A stretch of DNA of 64,000 nucleotides from DASZBR01 sp035943935 (GTDB lineage: Bacteria > Pseudomonadota > Gammaproteobacteria > DASZBR01): contig DASZBR010000007.1 of assembly GCA_035943935.1 (NCBI GenBank), positions 1 through 64,000 of the forward strand, written 5' to 3'. The notes beneath the pieces were generated by a model. It was not told where the DNA came from. It did not search any database and worked only from the letters and a program-made list of their open reading frames with translations. The number at the start of each line of letters is the position of its first letter. Within the stretch, counting starts at the first letter, position 1. Positions 40,770 to 50,142 of the stretch are shown one piece after another. Made by a program: the position numbers and the translations under genes.

Positions 40770-42038
40770 TTAAAAAGTTAAGCTAACAAAATTAATCACC
40801 ATGGTTGCTAACGAAGGGAGAAAAATTAACGCATAAATAACGCCCCATAATGCAGGCGCAAATCTTCGCTGTTCTGGATACGATTTTCTCAACAACACCA
40901 ATAAACCCAACAAAATATAAAAGCCTACCCCACCCACCCAAAATATTTGCGACGTCGTCCATATATCTGCGGCTTTTACTAAATGCGGTATTTTCGTACT
41001 GAACAATAATAAAAGACACGCGGCTAAATGTACCCAGTCATTTTTCTCAGAAACAATCACCAAATAGGGAATCAGTAAAAGCGGAAAATAATAAATCCAT
41101 GCCAACGGGGATAACAATAACATCGCGACCAATACAAGCGAAAATCCCCGGTCAAATTGTTGCTTGCTCCCTTTTCGCCATACCCATATCAAATACGCAC
41201 CCAATACGCCTGAACACAGGAGGGTAAACACCTTCGCAAGATAAGGCGCATAAATAAAGGGTACGTTTTGCTCAGCATCGGAAAAAAGTCGCATAAAGAA
41301 ACCATAAAACGACACATTCCAGCTATCCGCGTACCAAAAAATTCCCTTCAAACTTCCATAATAAGAACTGTATGACGCAAACCCAAATACCCCTCCCCCT
41401 ATCAAAACTGTCACTAACAGCGACAATAACGCAACGCCTAACAGCCGGAAGCGTTTTTGGCATAGAAAATACACGAGAAATAAACCGCAAAATAATTTCA
41501 GTGCACACGCTAAACCAATACAGATCCCCGCCGGAATATCTTTATTTTCTCGAGCAAATAGCCACGCCAATACAATGGGCACCAGCAAGACAGCAGAAGC
41601 TTCGCCATAAATTAACGTTTCTACATTCGGAAAATAGACTAAAAATAAAGCCAAAATAGGTAAGGTATAACGATGCCATTGCGGAAACGGTCTCAGTGCA
41701 AGATAAGCGCCCCCCAACATGCACATCACGGAAATCATATTCCAGATGACATAAGCCTGAGCATAATTAACGATATAAAGCGGTAATAGCGGCAACATCA
41801 TAAAAGGCGCATTTAAATTCGCCGTCACTTTGAGATAAGTCGACGCTCCGCCTTTCACAATAATGGGACTATAAATATCCTGTCCTGAAAAATAAAATAA
41901 AACAGACTGATAGAGCCTAAAAAAATCAGATGCCCCATAAGAAGCGCCAGCGATCACCGCACGCTCAAAAAAAACCACAATGGCCATAACAATTAACATC
42001 GCTGAAATCAGAAGCAAACTGATGCGCTTCAATGACAT
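40770..42038 (-). CDS. GT87/DUF2029-like membrane glycosyltransferase, copy 5
   Basis: A 422-residue polytopic protein with about ten hydrophobic segments, last of five tandem paralogues. The N-terminus MSLKRISLL is shared by the set. The first extracytoplasmic loop has GASDFFRLYQSVLFYFSGQD, carrying the Asp expected to be catalytic in GT-C enzymes. Other shared blocks are YLALRPFPQWH, GLACALKLFCGLFLVYFL, LFSDAEQNVPF and LLLSPLAWIYYFPLLLIPYL. Family members transfer sugars from polyprenyl phosphates. It overlaps the preceding copy by 10 bases, and 24 bases separate it from waaA-pncA. Confidence 0.85.
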   Translation of the reverse strand: MSLKRISLLLISAMLIVMAIVVFFERAVIAGASYGASDFFRLYQSVLFYFSGQDIYSPIIVKGGASTYLKVTANLNAPFMMLPLLPLYIVNYAQAYVIWNMISVMCMLGGAYLALRPFPQWHRYTLPILALFLVYFPNVETLIYGEASAVLLVPIVLAWLFARENKDIPAGICIGLACALKLFCGLFLVYFLCQKRFRLLGVALLSLLVTVLIGGGVFGFASYSSYYGSLKGIFWYADSWNVSFYGFFMRLFSDAEQNVPFIYAPYLAKVFTLLCSGVLGAYLIWVWRKGSKQQFDRGFSLVLVAMLLLSPLAWIYYFPLLLIPYLVIVSEKNDWVHLAACLLLLFSTKIPHLVKAADIWTTSQIFWVGGVGFYILLGLLVLLRKSYPEQRRFAPALWGVIYALIFLPSLATMVINFVSLTF

Positions 42039-43279
42039 GCCATTATCCCTCTAAAGATAGCCCCTAATGATATCAAGGATGGGACAAAAATAACGATATA
42101 AATGACACACCACAGATTTTCAGAAATGGCATATTTTTCAGAACGCCTTACGCCATAAGAAACCAGACAGAGTAATCCTAACAGACCCAATAACACATAA
42201 AACCCCAGTCCCCCCCACATAAAAATCTGTTTCATTGTGTTGATCTGGTTTGGCACTAAAATCCCCGACGTTTGTGTGCTCATCAGTAATAGAAAACACG
42301 CCGCTAAATGTGTCCAGGTATTTCCTTCTTCTACTAAAACCACATAGGGAATCAGTAATAACGGGAAATAGTAAACCCATCCTAAGGGCGACAATAACAA
42401 CATCGACACTATCACCAGGGAAAATCCATTATCAAATTTTTGACGGCCCCACTTTATCCAAAGTCCTATTAAGCAAACCATCAACACCACAGAACAAAGC
42501 ACCGTAAAAATAGTCGTGAAGTAAGGCGCGACGACAACAGGCACATTGCCTTCCGCATTGGAAAAAAGTCGTGTGAAAAAACCATAAAAAGACGCATTCC
42601 AACTCGACGCATACCACGTAATATGATGTAAAACCGTGTGATACGACACAAAAGACTGTAGGCCAAACACATAAACACTGATTAAAAAAGCCATTATCAT
42701 CGTCGCGAGCGCAGTCAACACAAGTCTCACCCGTTTTAGACATAAAAAATAAATCAAAAATAATCCAAAGAATAATTTCAGCGCGCACAAAAACCCAATG
42801 AGAACACCAGCGGAATAATCGTTGCCTTTCCGTGCCAACAACCACGCAAACACTAAAAAAACTAACAGTATCGGCGTAATTTGGCCACAGGCCAGCGTCG
42901 ATGAATTCGGCAGATAAATACTGAACAGTGCCATAAGGGGTAATGTATTTTTATGCCATTGCGGAAAAGGCCTTAATGCAAAATAAGCCCCAAGCAGAAC
43001 AGATAAGATTAATATCACATTCCACACTTGTGATGCCTGGGCATAATTAAATACATGAAATGGCAACAAAAATAACAGTAGAAAGGGTGTATTCAAATTA
43101 TTATCCGCGCTATAGATATTCTGCCCGGAATAATAAAACAAGGTTGACTGGTACATCTTAAAAAAATCAGATACGCCGTAATAATAGCCTGACAAAACCG
43201 CTAGTTTAAAATACGCGACCATCATGACACACAGCACCAACCCTGAAATTGAAAGCAAACTGATGCGCTTCAATGACAT
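42029..43279 (-). CDS. GT87/DUF2029-like membrane glycosyltransferase, copy 4
   Basis: A 416-residue paralogue, the shortest of the set because the first loop after the SGQNIY motif is about 15 residues shorter. The presumed catalytic Asp is kept in GVSDFFKMYQSTLFYYSGQN. The core FALRPFPQWHKNTLPLMALF, GFLCALKLFFGLFLIYFL, LFSNAEGNVPV and LLLSPLGWVYYFPLLLIPY is intact. It ends IFRGIMACH exactly like copy 3, which points to a recent duplication or gene conversion between these two. The frame overlaps copies 3 and 5 by 10 bases each. Confidence 0.85.
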   Translation of the reverse strand: MSLKRISLLSISGLVLCVMMVAYFKLAVLSGYYYGVSDFFKMYQSTLFYYSGQNIYSADNNLNTPFLLLFLLPFHVFNYAQASQVWNVILILSVLLGAYFALRPFPQWHKNTLPLMALFSIYLPNSSTLACGQITPILLVFLVFAWLLARKGNDYSAGVLIGFLCALKLFFGLFLIYFLCLKRVRLVLTALATMIMAFLISVYVFGLQSFVSYHTVLHHITWYASSWNASFYGFFTRLFSNAEGNVPVVVAPYFTTIFTVLCSVVLMVCLIGLWIKWGRQKFDNGFSLVIVSMLLLSPLGWVYYFPLLLIPYVVLVEEGNTWTHLAACFLLLMSTQTSGILVPNQINTMKQIFMWGGLGFYVLLGLLGLLCLVSYGVRRSEKYAISENLWCVIYIVIFVPSLISLGAIFRGIMACH

Positions 43280-44568
43280 GCCATGATCCCTCTAAAAATA
43301 GCGCCCAATGATATCAAGGAGGGAATAAAAATGACGATATAAATTACATACCACAGACTTTCAGAAATAGTGTCTTGCTCAGAACGCTTGACGCCAAAAG
43401 CAACTAGACTCAGCAATCCCAACAGACCTAATAATACATAAAACCCCACGCCTCCTGCTACAAAAATCTGCGTAAGCGTTTTGATTTGCGCAGGTCTCAA
43501 AAAATTTCCGGTCAGTGTACTCAACCACAATAAAAAACATGCCGCTAAATGGGTCCCCATATTTCCCTCTTCGACCAACACCAAATAGGGAATCAGTAAT
43601 AAGGGAAAATAATAGACCCATCCTAAGGGCGACAATAACAGCATAGAAATGATGACGAGCGAAAATCCAGTATCAAATTTTTGATCGCCCCCTTTTTTCC
43701 AGATCCAGATGAGCGTTCCCATCAATACGACAGAACAACCTGTTGTAAAAATATTGGCTAAATAAGGCGCGAGTATTAAGGGCGTATTTCCCTCCACATT
43801 CGAAAAAAGCCGCAAGAAAAACCCATGAAAAGAAACGTTCCAGGTAATGCCATACCAATATATAGAACTTAAGATTACATGGTAAGAAAAGTAGGAGTTG
43901 AATCCAAATACAAAACCGCCCAATAAAAAAGCGAGTATGAATACAATAAGTGCAGCCAAGAGTAATCTCATGCGCTTAAGACATAAAAAATAAATTAAAA
44001 ATAATCCACAAAATAATTTTATCGCACACGCAAAGCCAATCAACATTCCCGCAGAAATATCATGATTTTTTCGTGCTAATAACCACGCGCCCGCTACAAT
44101 AACTAATAACATGGCACCTATTTCACCACAGGCGAGATTCTGAGAATTAGGCAAATACAAAGCAAATAACGCAATAATAGGCAAAGTATTTTTATGCCAT
44201 TGCGGAAACGGTCTTAACGCAAGCCATCCTCCCAAAAAAATACAGGCGACTGAAATCGCATTCCACAATTGAAACGCTCTGGCATAATTAAAATAGTGTA
44301 ATGACAATAAAAGCAGCGTAAAAAACGGCGTACTTAAATTCCCATCTGATCGCACCCACACTGAAATCACCGGCGTTACGATCGCCGCAAAAGTATTGTT
44401 GTACAGATCCTGGCCCGAGAAATAAAATAAAACAGACTCATAAAATTTATAAAAATCCGTGAGGCCATGTGATTCTGATGAAATCAGGGTACGCTTGAAA
44501 TAGACCACGAGTGTGAAAAAAATAATACCGAGGGAAAATAGGGATACACTCAGGCGGGTCAATGACAT
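43270..44568 (-). CDS. GT87/DUF2029-like membrane glycosyltransferase, copy 3
   Basis: A 432-residue paralogue with the motif GLTDFYKFYESVLFYFSGQD in the first loop, LALRPFPQWHKNTLPIIALF, GFACAIKLFCGLFLIYFL and LLLSPLGWVYYFPLLLIPYL. The last 25 residues (WYVIYIVIFIPSLISLGAIF and following) match copy 4 nearly identically. The N-terminus MSLTRLSVSLF is the most divergent of the five, so the cluster is not just one perfect repeat. All key residues are kept, so it should be functional. Overlaps of 10 bases on both sides. Confidence 0.85.
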   Translation of the reverse strand: MSLTRLSVSLFSLGIIFFTLVVYFKRTLISSESHGLTDFYKFYESVLFYFSGQDLYNNTFAAIVTPVISVWVRSDGNLSTPFFTLLLLSLHYFNYARAFQLWNAISVACIFLGGWLALRPFPQWHKNTLPIIALFALYLPNSQNLACGEIGAMLLVIVAGAWLLARKNHDISAGMLIGFACAIKLFCGLFLIYFLCLKRMRLLLAALIVFILAFLLGGFVFGFNSYFSYHVILSSIYWYGITWNVSFHGFFLRLFSNVEGNTPLILAPYLANIFTTGCSVVLMGTLIWIWKKGGDQKFDTGFSLVIISMLLLSPLGWVYYFPLLLIPYLVLVEEGNMGTHLAACFLLWLSTLTGNFLRPAQIKTLTQIFVAGGVGFYVLLGLLGLLSLVAFGVKRSEQDTISESLWYVIYIVIFIPSLISLGAIFRGIMACH

Positions 44569-45863
44569 AGCAAATATAAACTCTTCGCCAGTCCTTCTAA
44601 ATACAACAAGGACGGAATAAAAATGACACTATAAATCAATATCCAGCTGTTTTCAGAAACCGTGAGATTCTCGTCGTGTCGAACGCCCTTTGCAACAACA
44701 CTCAGCAATCCCAACAGACCTAGTAATACTACAAACCCCATTCCTCCCATTATCAAGAGCTCTTTCATTGTTTTTATTTGCAGTGGAATTAAAAGTCCCC
44801 ACATCTGCGTGCTGAGCAATAACAAAAGACACGCGGCCAAATGTGTCCCCATATTTCCCTCTCCGACCAAAATCAAATAGGGAATCAGTAATACAGGGAA
44901 ATAGTAAATCCATCCCAGTGGCGACAATAACAACATAGCGACAATGACCAATGAAAATCCCAGATCAAATTGCTGCGGGCTTTGTTTTCTCCAAAAGCGT
45001 ATTAAATAGCTGAATAATGCGACAGAACAAATCACCGTTAATCCATTGGCAAGATACGGCAGATTCAAGAGAGACACATTGCCTTCTGTATTAGAAAAAA
45101 TCCGTGTAAAAAATCCATAGAAAGACGCATTCCAGGTTGAGGCATACCAATGCACTTCACCCAAAACAGCATAGTATTCACGATAGGCGCTAAATCCAAA
45201 TACAAAACCTGCCATTAAAAAAGCCAATATAAATACACTCAACGCCGCTATAACAATTCTTACTCGCTTGAGACATAAAAAATAAATTAAAAATAATCCA
45301 CAAAATAATTTTATTGCACAGGCAAATCCTAGCAATAATCCCGCGGAAATATCCTGATTTTTTCGCGCCAATAACCACACTGACGCTAAAATTACCAATA
45401 AAATTGAGGCCATTTGACCACAAGCGATATTATCAGCCGTAGGAAGGTATAACGCAAAAAGCGCCATAATCGGCAAGGTATTTTTATGCCATTGCGGAAA
45501 CGGTCGTAAGGCGAGATACGCACCGAGGAACATACACACCACTGAAATCATATTCCAGATCTGAAACGCGCGAGAATAATTAAAATAATGCAGTGGCAAT
45601 AAAAGCAACGTAAAAAACGGGGGATTTAAATTACCATCGGCCTGCCCCCATATCGACGCCATCGACGACGCTTTATTGACCACAAAGGCATTGGTGTAAA
45701 TATTCTGCCCTGAAAAATAAAATAAGACAGAATTATAAAATTTCCAAAAATCAGAGGCACCGAAATAGTTTCCCGAAACCAACACTCGCTTAAACGAAAT
45801 CACGACCGTCACAAAAAGCATGAGCGCTGAAAAAAACAATAAGCCGATCCGTTTCAGTGACAT
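44559..45863 (-). CDS. GT87/DUF2029-like membrane glycosyltransferase, copy 2
   Basis: A 434-residue paralogue: GASDFWKFYNSVLFYFSGQN in the first loop, YLALRPFPQWHKNTLPIMALF, GFACAIKLFCGLFLIYFL, IFSNTEGNVSL and LLLSPLGWIYYFPVLLIPYL. The extracytoplasmic loop after the first motif (VNKASSMASIWGQADGNLNPP) differs from that of the other copies, as expected if acceptor specificity has diverged. Overlaps of 10 bases with copies 1 and 3. Confidence 0.85.
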   Translation of the reverse strand: MSLKRIGLLFFSALMLFVTVVISFKRVLVSGNYFGASDFWKFYNSVLFYFSGQNIYTNAFVVNKASSMASIWGQADGNLNPPFFTLLLLPLHYFNYSRAFQIWNMISVVCMFLGAYLALRPFPQWHKNTLPIMALFALYLPTADNIACGQMASILLVILASVWLLARKNQDISAGLLLGFACAIKLFCGLFLIYFLCLKRVRIVIAALSVFILAFLMAGFVFGFSAYREYYAVLGEVHWYASTWNASFYGFFTRIFSNTEGNVSLLNLPYLANGLTVICSVALFSYLIRFWRKQSPQQFDLGFSLVIVAMLLLSPLGWIYYFPVLLIPYLILVGEGNMGTHLAACLLLLLSTQMWGLLIPLQIKTMKELLIMGGMGFVVLLGLLGLLSVVAKGVRHDENLTVSENSWILIYSVIFIPSLLYLEGLAKSLYLLCH

Positions 45864-47155
45864 AACCGGTATAAACCCCTGATCAATCCTCCTAGGGATA
45901 ACACCGCTGGAATAAACACCACCGCATAAATTAATAACCAGTGATTTTCAGAAAGCGTATATTTCTCAGATTTTTTTACACCGGCATACACGATGATCAA
46001 CAAAGCCAATACCGCGAGCAACACATAAAATCCCATACCCGCCAACACAAAGAGTTGCGCCATGGTTTTCATTTGCATAGGCCGCAAAAAATCTCCCGTT
46101 TGCATGCTCGCAAAGCACACAAAGCACGCAGCCAAATGCGTCCACGTATTGCCTTCTCTGACAATGACTAAATAGGGAATTAATAATAGCGGGAAATAAT
46201 ACACCCACCCCAACGGTGATAATAAAAGCATCGACACGATTACTAATGAAAATCCAATATCGAATTTTTGATTACCCCACTTTATCCAATGTCGAATCAA
46301 ATATCCCATTAATAAAACAGAACAACCTACGGTAAAAATATTGACCAGATAAGGCGCAACAATAAAGGGTTGATTCTTTTCAGCATTGGAAAAAAGCTTG
46401 TAGAAAAATCCGTAGAGCGAATCATTCGCACTAACCGCATACCAACCAATCTGACTCAACGTACCGTGATAAGCAAAATAAGGCTGAATACCAAAGACTA
46501 AAAGTCCTAACAAGGCCGCCATTAAAATAACCAGAATCGATACGGCGACCAAGCGATATCGCTTCAAACATAAAAAATAAATTAAAAACAATCCACAAAA
46601 TAATTTGATCGCACAGGCAAAGCCAATCAATAAACCCGCAGAAATATCTTTATTTTCACGTGCCGATAGCCACGCCAACACCACTATCACCAAAAGCATT
46701 GTACTGATTTGACCGTACGCTAAATTCACGGAATTGGGCACATACATCGCGAATAACGTCAAAATCGGAAAGGTATTTTTATGCCATTGTGGAAAAGGTC
46801 GTAAGGCAAGATACCCGCCAATAAAAATACAGGCTATCGAAATTTCACTCCATATTTTATAGGCATCGCCATAATTAAACACATGAAGCGGCAAGAGTAA
46901 TAGTGTAAAAAAAGGCGGATTTAAATTACCGTTCGCGGATACCCATTCTGAATAGAGAGGCCCTTTTAATTCAATGATGAGATTACTGTAAAGATTCTGT
47001 CCTGAAAAATAAAGTAGTGTTGACTCATAAAATTTATAAAAATCTGTCGCACCATAATAGGCACCCGAGGTAATCGCCCGCTTGAAATAAACCACTAACG
47101 TCACAAAAAGAAGAATAAAACACAGCAAAAATAGACTGATTCTTTTTAATGACAT
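45854..47155 (-). CDS. GT87/DUF2029-like membrane glycosyltransferase, copy 1
   Basis: A 433-residue paralogue, first of the five in the direction of transcription. GATDFYKFYESTLLYFSGQN holds the presumed catalytic Asp; YLALRPFPQWHKNTFPILTLF, GFACAIKLFCGLFLIYFL, LFSNAEKNQPF and LLLSPLGWVYYFPLLLIPYL are conserved. Start ATG 47155 lies within the end of the HAD phosphatase gene (10-base overlap ATGTCATTAA), so translation of the whole row is probably coupled. The polyprenyl-phosphate-sugar donor is inferred from the family; the acceptor (LPS, lipid or protein) is unknown. Confidence 0.85.
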   Translation of the reverse strand: MSLKRISLFLLCFILLFVTLVVYFKRAITSGAYYGATDFYKFYESTLLYFSGQNLYSNLIIELKGPLYSEWVSANGNLNPPFFTLLLLPLHVFNYGDAYKIWSEISIACIFIGGYLALRPFPQWHKNTFPILTLFAMYVPNSVNLAYGQISTMLLVIVVLAWLSARENKDISAGLLIGFACAIKLFCGLFLIYFLCLKRYRLVAVSILVILMAALLGLLVFGIQPYFAYHGTLSQIGWYAVSANDSLYGFFYKLFSNAEKNQPFIVAPYLVNIFTVGCSVLLMGYLIRHWIKWGNQKFDIGFSLVIVSMLLLSPLGWVYYFPLLLIPYLVIVREGNTWTHLAACFVCFASMQTGDFLRPMQMKTMAQLFVLAGMGFYVLLAVLALLIIVYAGVKKSEKYTLSENHWLLIYAVVFIPAVLSLGGLIRGLYRLCH

Positions 47156-47751
47156 GGAGGCATAATTCTATAAAAAGGATGATCGGCTAACGCCAGCAAT
47201 TCTTGATCGCCGCGACTATCGCCGTAGGCATACAGTGTAAAACCTTCTTTTGGCCCAAAGCGTTCTAATAAGCGGTTCACTTTTTCTTGGCCGAAACAAT
47301 TTTGTCCGTCAATTTTTCCCGTCACACGACCATTGTGAATGTGCAAACGTGTCGCACTCAATTCCAATCCCACAGAATCTGCCCAGGGTTTTAAGTAAAG
47401 CTCTAGACCTGCACTGATTAAAATACATTCATGCCCTTTTTTTTGGTGCCAATGAAGTCGTTGAAGCGCTTCGGGTTTTACACAACGTGAAAGTCTACTC
47501 AAAGAAAATATTTTTGCTTGTTCTTCAAGTTTTTCATACGAACAATTTCTTAAAAAAGCCTTGAGTAATTTTTCTTTGGCATCATGATTCTCGAGATAAC
47601 CCATTTTATAGAGCGAAACCGTTGGAATTAATTGAATGGCTTTCATGACTTTAAAATGGATAGGATGCAAATGAAATAAAAAGGGGAGTAGCGTATCGTG
47701 ATAGGTCATGGTTTTATCAAAATCGAACGCAGCGACCGTTCTATGACTCAT
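47146..47751 (-). CDS. HAD-IB family phosphatase (SerB-like)
   Basis: A 201-residue phosphatase. Nucleophile motif AAFDFDKTMTYHDTLLPFL, motif II ILISAG and motif IV AYGDSRGDQELL are intact; the helical cap lies between residues 25 and 100. Members of this branch dephosphorylate small molecules such as phosphoserine or lipid phosphates. It begins the cluster of five glycosyltransferases and overlaps the first by 10 bases, so a role in handling a glycosyl or polyprenyl phosphate is plausible (inference). It follows rppH by 10 bases. Confidence 0.88.
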   Translation of the reverse strand: MSHRTVAAFDFDKTMTYHDTLLPFLFHLHPIHFKVMKAIQLIPTVSLYKMGYLENHDAKEKLLKAFLRNCSYEKLEEQAKIFSLSRLSRCVKPEALQRLHWHQKKGHECILISAGLELYLKPWADSVGLELSATRLHIHNGRVTGKIDGQNCFGQEKVNRLLERFGPKEGFTLYAYGDSRGDQELLALADHPFYRIMPPCH

Positions 47752-47761
47752 ATTTTATAAC

Positions 47762-48247
47762 TCATAGTGTTTCTTCGGAAAATACGAGGGGAACAAACTC
47801 GCGCAGCGCGTTCTTATAAACTTGTCGTTTGAAAAAAATGGCATGTTTAACCGGATACCAATACGTCACCCAGCGCCAGGCATCAAATTCAGGAGAGTCT
47901 GTTCTGTCTAAACAAACCGCAGAGTGATCCGTAATCAATCTCAATAAAAACCATTTTTGTTTTTGGCCTATACAAAGAGGTCGACTGTCATGACGAATAT
48001 AAGCATCGGGAATACGATAATGTAGCCACTCTTGGGTTTGGCCAATGATTTCGACATCTTCTGGCCGCAGACCTAATTCTTCATACATTTCACGGTAGAG
48101 GGCTTCTTCAGCGCTTTCTCCCGGATGAACGCCTCCCTGAGGGAATTGCCAGGCGTTTTGGCCTATGCGTCGCGCCCATAGCAAATTGGCCTTATCATTC
48201 ATTACAATGATGCCAATATTCGATCGGAAACCGTTTTCGTCAATCAT
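47762..48247 (-). CDS. rppH: RNA 5'-pyrophosphohydrolase
   Basis: Nudix hydrolase that removes pyrophosphate from mRNA 5' ends and initiates decay. The N-terminus MIDENGFRSNIGIIVMN is diagnostic for RppH, as is ARRIGQNAWQFPQGGVHPGESAEEALYREMYEELGL, which holds the complete Nudix box. At 161 residues it has the usual length. It is divergent from prlC with only 14 bases between the start codons, so the two promoters must lie inside each other's coding regions or overlap. It has no obvious Shine-Dalgarno. Confidence 0.95.
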   Translation of the reverse strand: MIDENGFRSNIGIIVMNDKANLLWARRIGQNAWQFPQGGVHPGESAEEALYREMYEELGLRPEDVEIIGQTQEWLHYRIPDAYIRHDSRPLCIGQKQKWFLLRLITDHSAVCLDRTDSPEFDAWRWVTYWYPVKHAIFFKRQVYKNALREFVPLVFSEETL

Positions 48248-48261
48248 ACTCGAGGATAATC

Positions 48262-50142
48262 ATGGAATTGCCCCAATTTAAGCATAGAGTGCTGGCTAAA
48301 ATCCAGCCAGAACTTGAAACTCTTCTGGCGCAAAATCTCAAACAGCTCGAAGCGGATGCTCTCAATGACCCCATTCAACTGTCCGAAATTCTGGAAAATC
48401 GCCTCACTCATTTCTGGTCACCCATACAGCATCTCCATGCCGTTTGCAGCACACCCGAATTGCGCAAAATTTATCTGGCGTGTTTACCTCTGTTATCTGA
48501 TTATGGAACCGCTCTCAGCCATAACGAAAAGCTGTATCAGGCTTATTTAAAAGCGCCTCAAAATAGAATTACAGAATTGGCCATTCGCGATTTTAAATTA
48601 TCTGGCATTGCACTCTCGCCCGAAAAGAAACAGCGCTATGCGGATATTGATAAAGCGCTGTCTGAATTATCCACAAAATATGGTGAGAATATCCTCGAGG
48701 CAACACAAGAATGGAAATATCAAGCAACACCTGAAGAATTAGCGGGTATCCCCGACAACATTCTTCCTGAAGATCATATGCTGACACTTGATGCGCCCTG
48801 TTATATGGCCGTTCAAAAATATGCTGTTTCTCGAGAATTACGTGAGAAATGTTATAAAGCTTATGTCACACGCGCATCTGAACTGGATGGTGGAAAACAT
48901 GACAACGCGCCACTCATGGAAAAAATAATGACATTACGTCAAGAACAGGCTGCGTTATTAGGCTTTAAAAATTATGCTGAATATTCCCTCGCGACTAAAA
49001 TGGCAAAAAAACCGCAAGAAGTATTAGATTTCTTAAATAATTTAATTACCTCCGCTAAACCCGTCGCCATGCGCGAACTTAAACGATTAGAAGAATTTGC
49101 GGGTCATGCGTTACAACCGTGGGATATGGCTTTTTACAGCGAAAAATTACAAAAGCAATTTTATGAAATTGATGAGGAGCAATTACGACCGTATTTTCCT
49201 GTTGATCATGTGATATCAGAATTATTTAATTTAATGGAAGCTGTTTTTGGATTAGAGATTAAAAAATTAGAGGGTATAGAAACCTGGCATCCAGATGTAA
49301 AAGTCTTTGAAATAAAATCTCCAAAAGCCGTTTTTTATATGGATTTATATGTCCGCAAAAATAAACGCGAAGGCGCATGGATGGATGATTATTGTTCGCG
49401 GTATAAAAAACCCGACGGCACACTTCAAATCCCGGTGGCTTTTTTAACCTGTAATTTCAGAGCCCCCACAAAAGATCAGCCCGCTTTATTAACACACGAT
49501 GAAGTCATTACCTTATTTCATGAATTCGGCCATGGATTACATCATATGCTGACGCAAATCGATCGCATTGATATTTCGGGAATGAATAATGTTCCCTGGG
49601 ATGCAGTTGAGTTGCCTAGCCAGTTTATGGAAAATTTCTGCTGGAACAAGGACGTCCTCAAAAAGCTTTCTAAACATTATAAAACAGCCGAGTCTTTACC
49701 CGATGATTTAATTCAAAAAATGATAGCGGCTAAACAATTTAATTCGGGTTTATATTTAATGCGTCAATTAGAATTCGGTTTATTTGATTTCGAGCTGCAT
49801 CTTACTTCAAAACCTGTGATGGATATTTTGAATACCGTCCGTCAAAAAACGGCTGTTATAAAATCGCCAGACTATAATCGCTCACCGAATACGTTTTCGC
49901 ATATTTTTGATGGCGGTTATGATGCAGGGTATTACAGTTATTTATGGGCAGAAGTCTTATCGTGCGATGCGTTTGCGTTATTTGAAGAAACGGGAATATT
50001 CAATCAAAAAACAGGGCAAGATTATATTAATAAATTATTATCTCAAGGCGGCTCTGAAGACATCGGCATTTTATTTAAAAATTTCCGGGGTCGAGAACCT
50101 AACAATAAAGCTTTTTTAAAGAGCTGGGGATTATTGGCATGA
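48262..50142 (+). CDS. prlC: Oligopeptidase A (M3 metallopeptidase)
   Basis: Cytosolic zinc endopeptidase degrading short peptides and signal peptides. The zinc site HEFGHGLHHM near residue 422 and the downstream Glu in NNVPWDAVELPSQFMENF are intact, as is the C-terminal FDGGYDAGYYSYLWAEVLS block. At 626 residues it is about 50 shorter than E. coli PrlC, mostly at the N-terminus. GAGGA precedes the ATG. It overlaps hemD by 4 bases and heads the heme operon. Confidence 0.93.
   Translation: MELPQFKHRVLAKIQPELETLLAQNLKQLEADALNDPIQLSEILENRLTHFWSPIQHLHAVCSTPELRKIYLACLPLLSDYGTALSHNEKLYQAYLKAPQNRITELAIRDFKLSGIALSPEKKQRYADIDKALSELSTKYGENILEATQEWKYQATPEELAGIPDNILPEDHMLTLDAPCYMAVQKYAVSRELREKCYKAYVTRASELDGGKHDNAPLMEKIMTLRQEQAALLGFKNYAEYSLATKMAKKPQEVLDFLNNLITSAKPVAMRELKRLEEFAGHALQPWDMAFYSEKLQKQFYEIDEEQLRPYFPVDHVISELFNLMEAVFGLEIKKLEGIETWHPDVKVFEIKSPKAVFYMDLYVRKNKREGAWMDDYCSRYKKPDGTLQIPVAFLTCNFRAPTKDQPALLTHDEVITLFHEFGHGLHHMLTQIDRIDISGMNNVPWDAVELPSQFMENFCWNKDVLKKLSKHYKTAESLPDDLIQKMIAAKQFNSGLYLMRQLEFGLFDFELHLTSKPVMDILNTVRQKTAVIKSPDYNRSPNTFSHIFDGGYDAGYYSYLWAEVLSCDAFALFEETGIFNQKTGQDYINKLLSQGGSEDIGILFKNFRGREPNNKAFLKSWGLLA

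Noticed and set aside
40770..47155. Five glycosyltransferase genes as an assembly artefact
   Set aside because: Copies differ throughout in length and sequence and each has an intact frame, so they are genuine paralogues.
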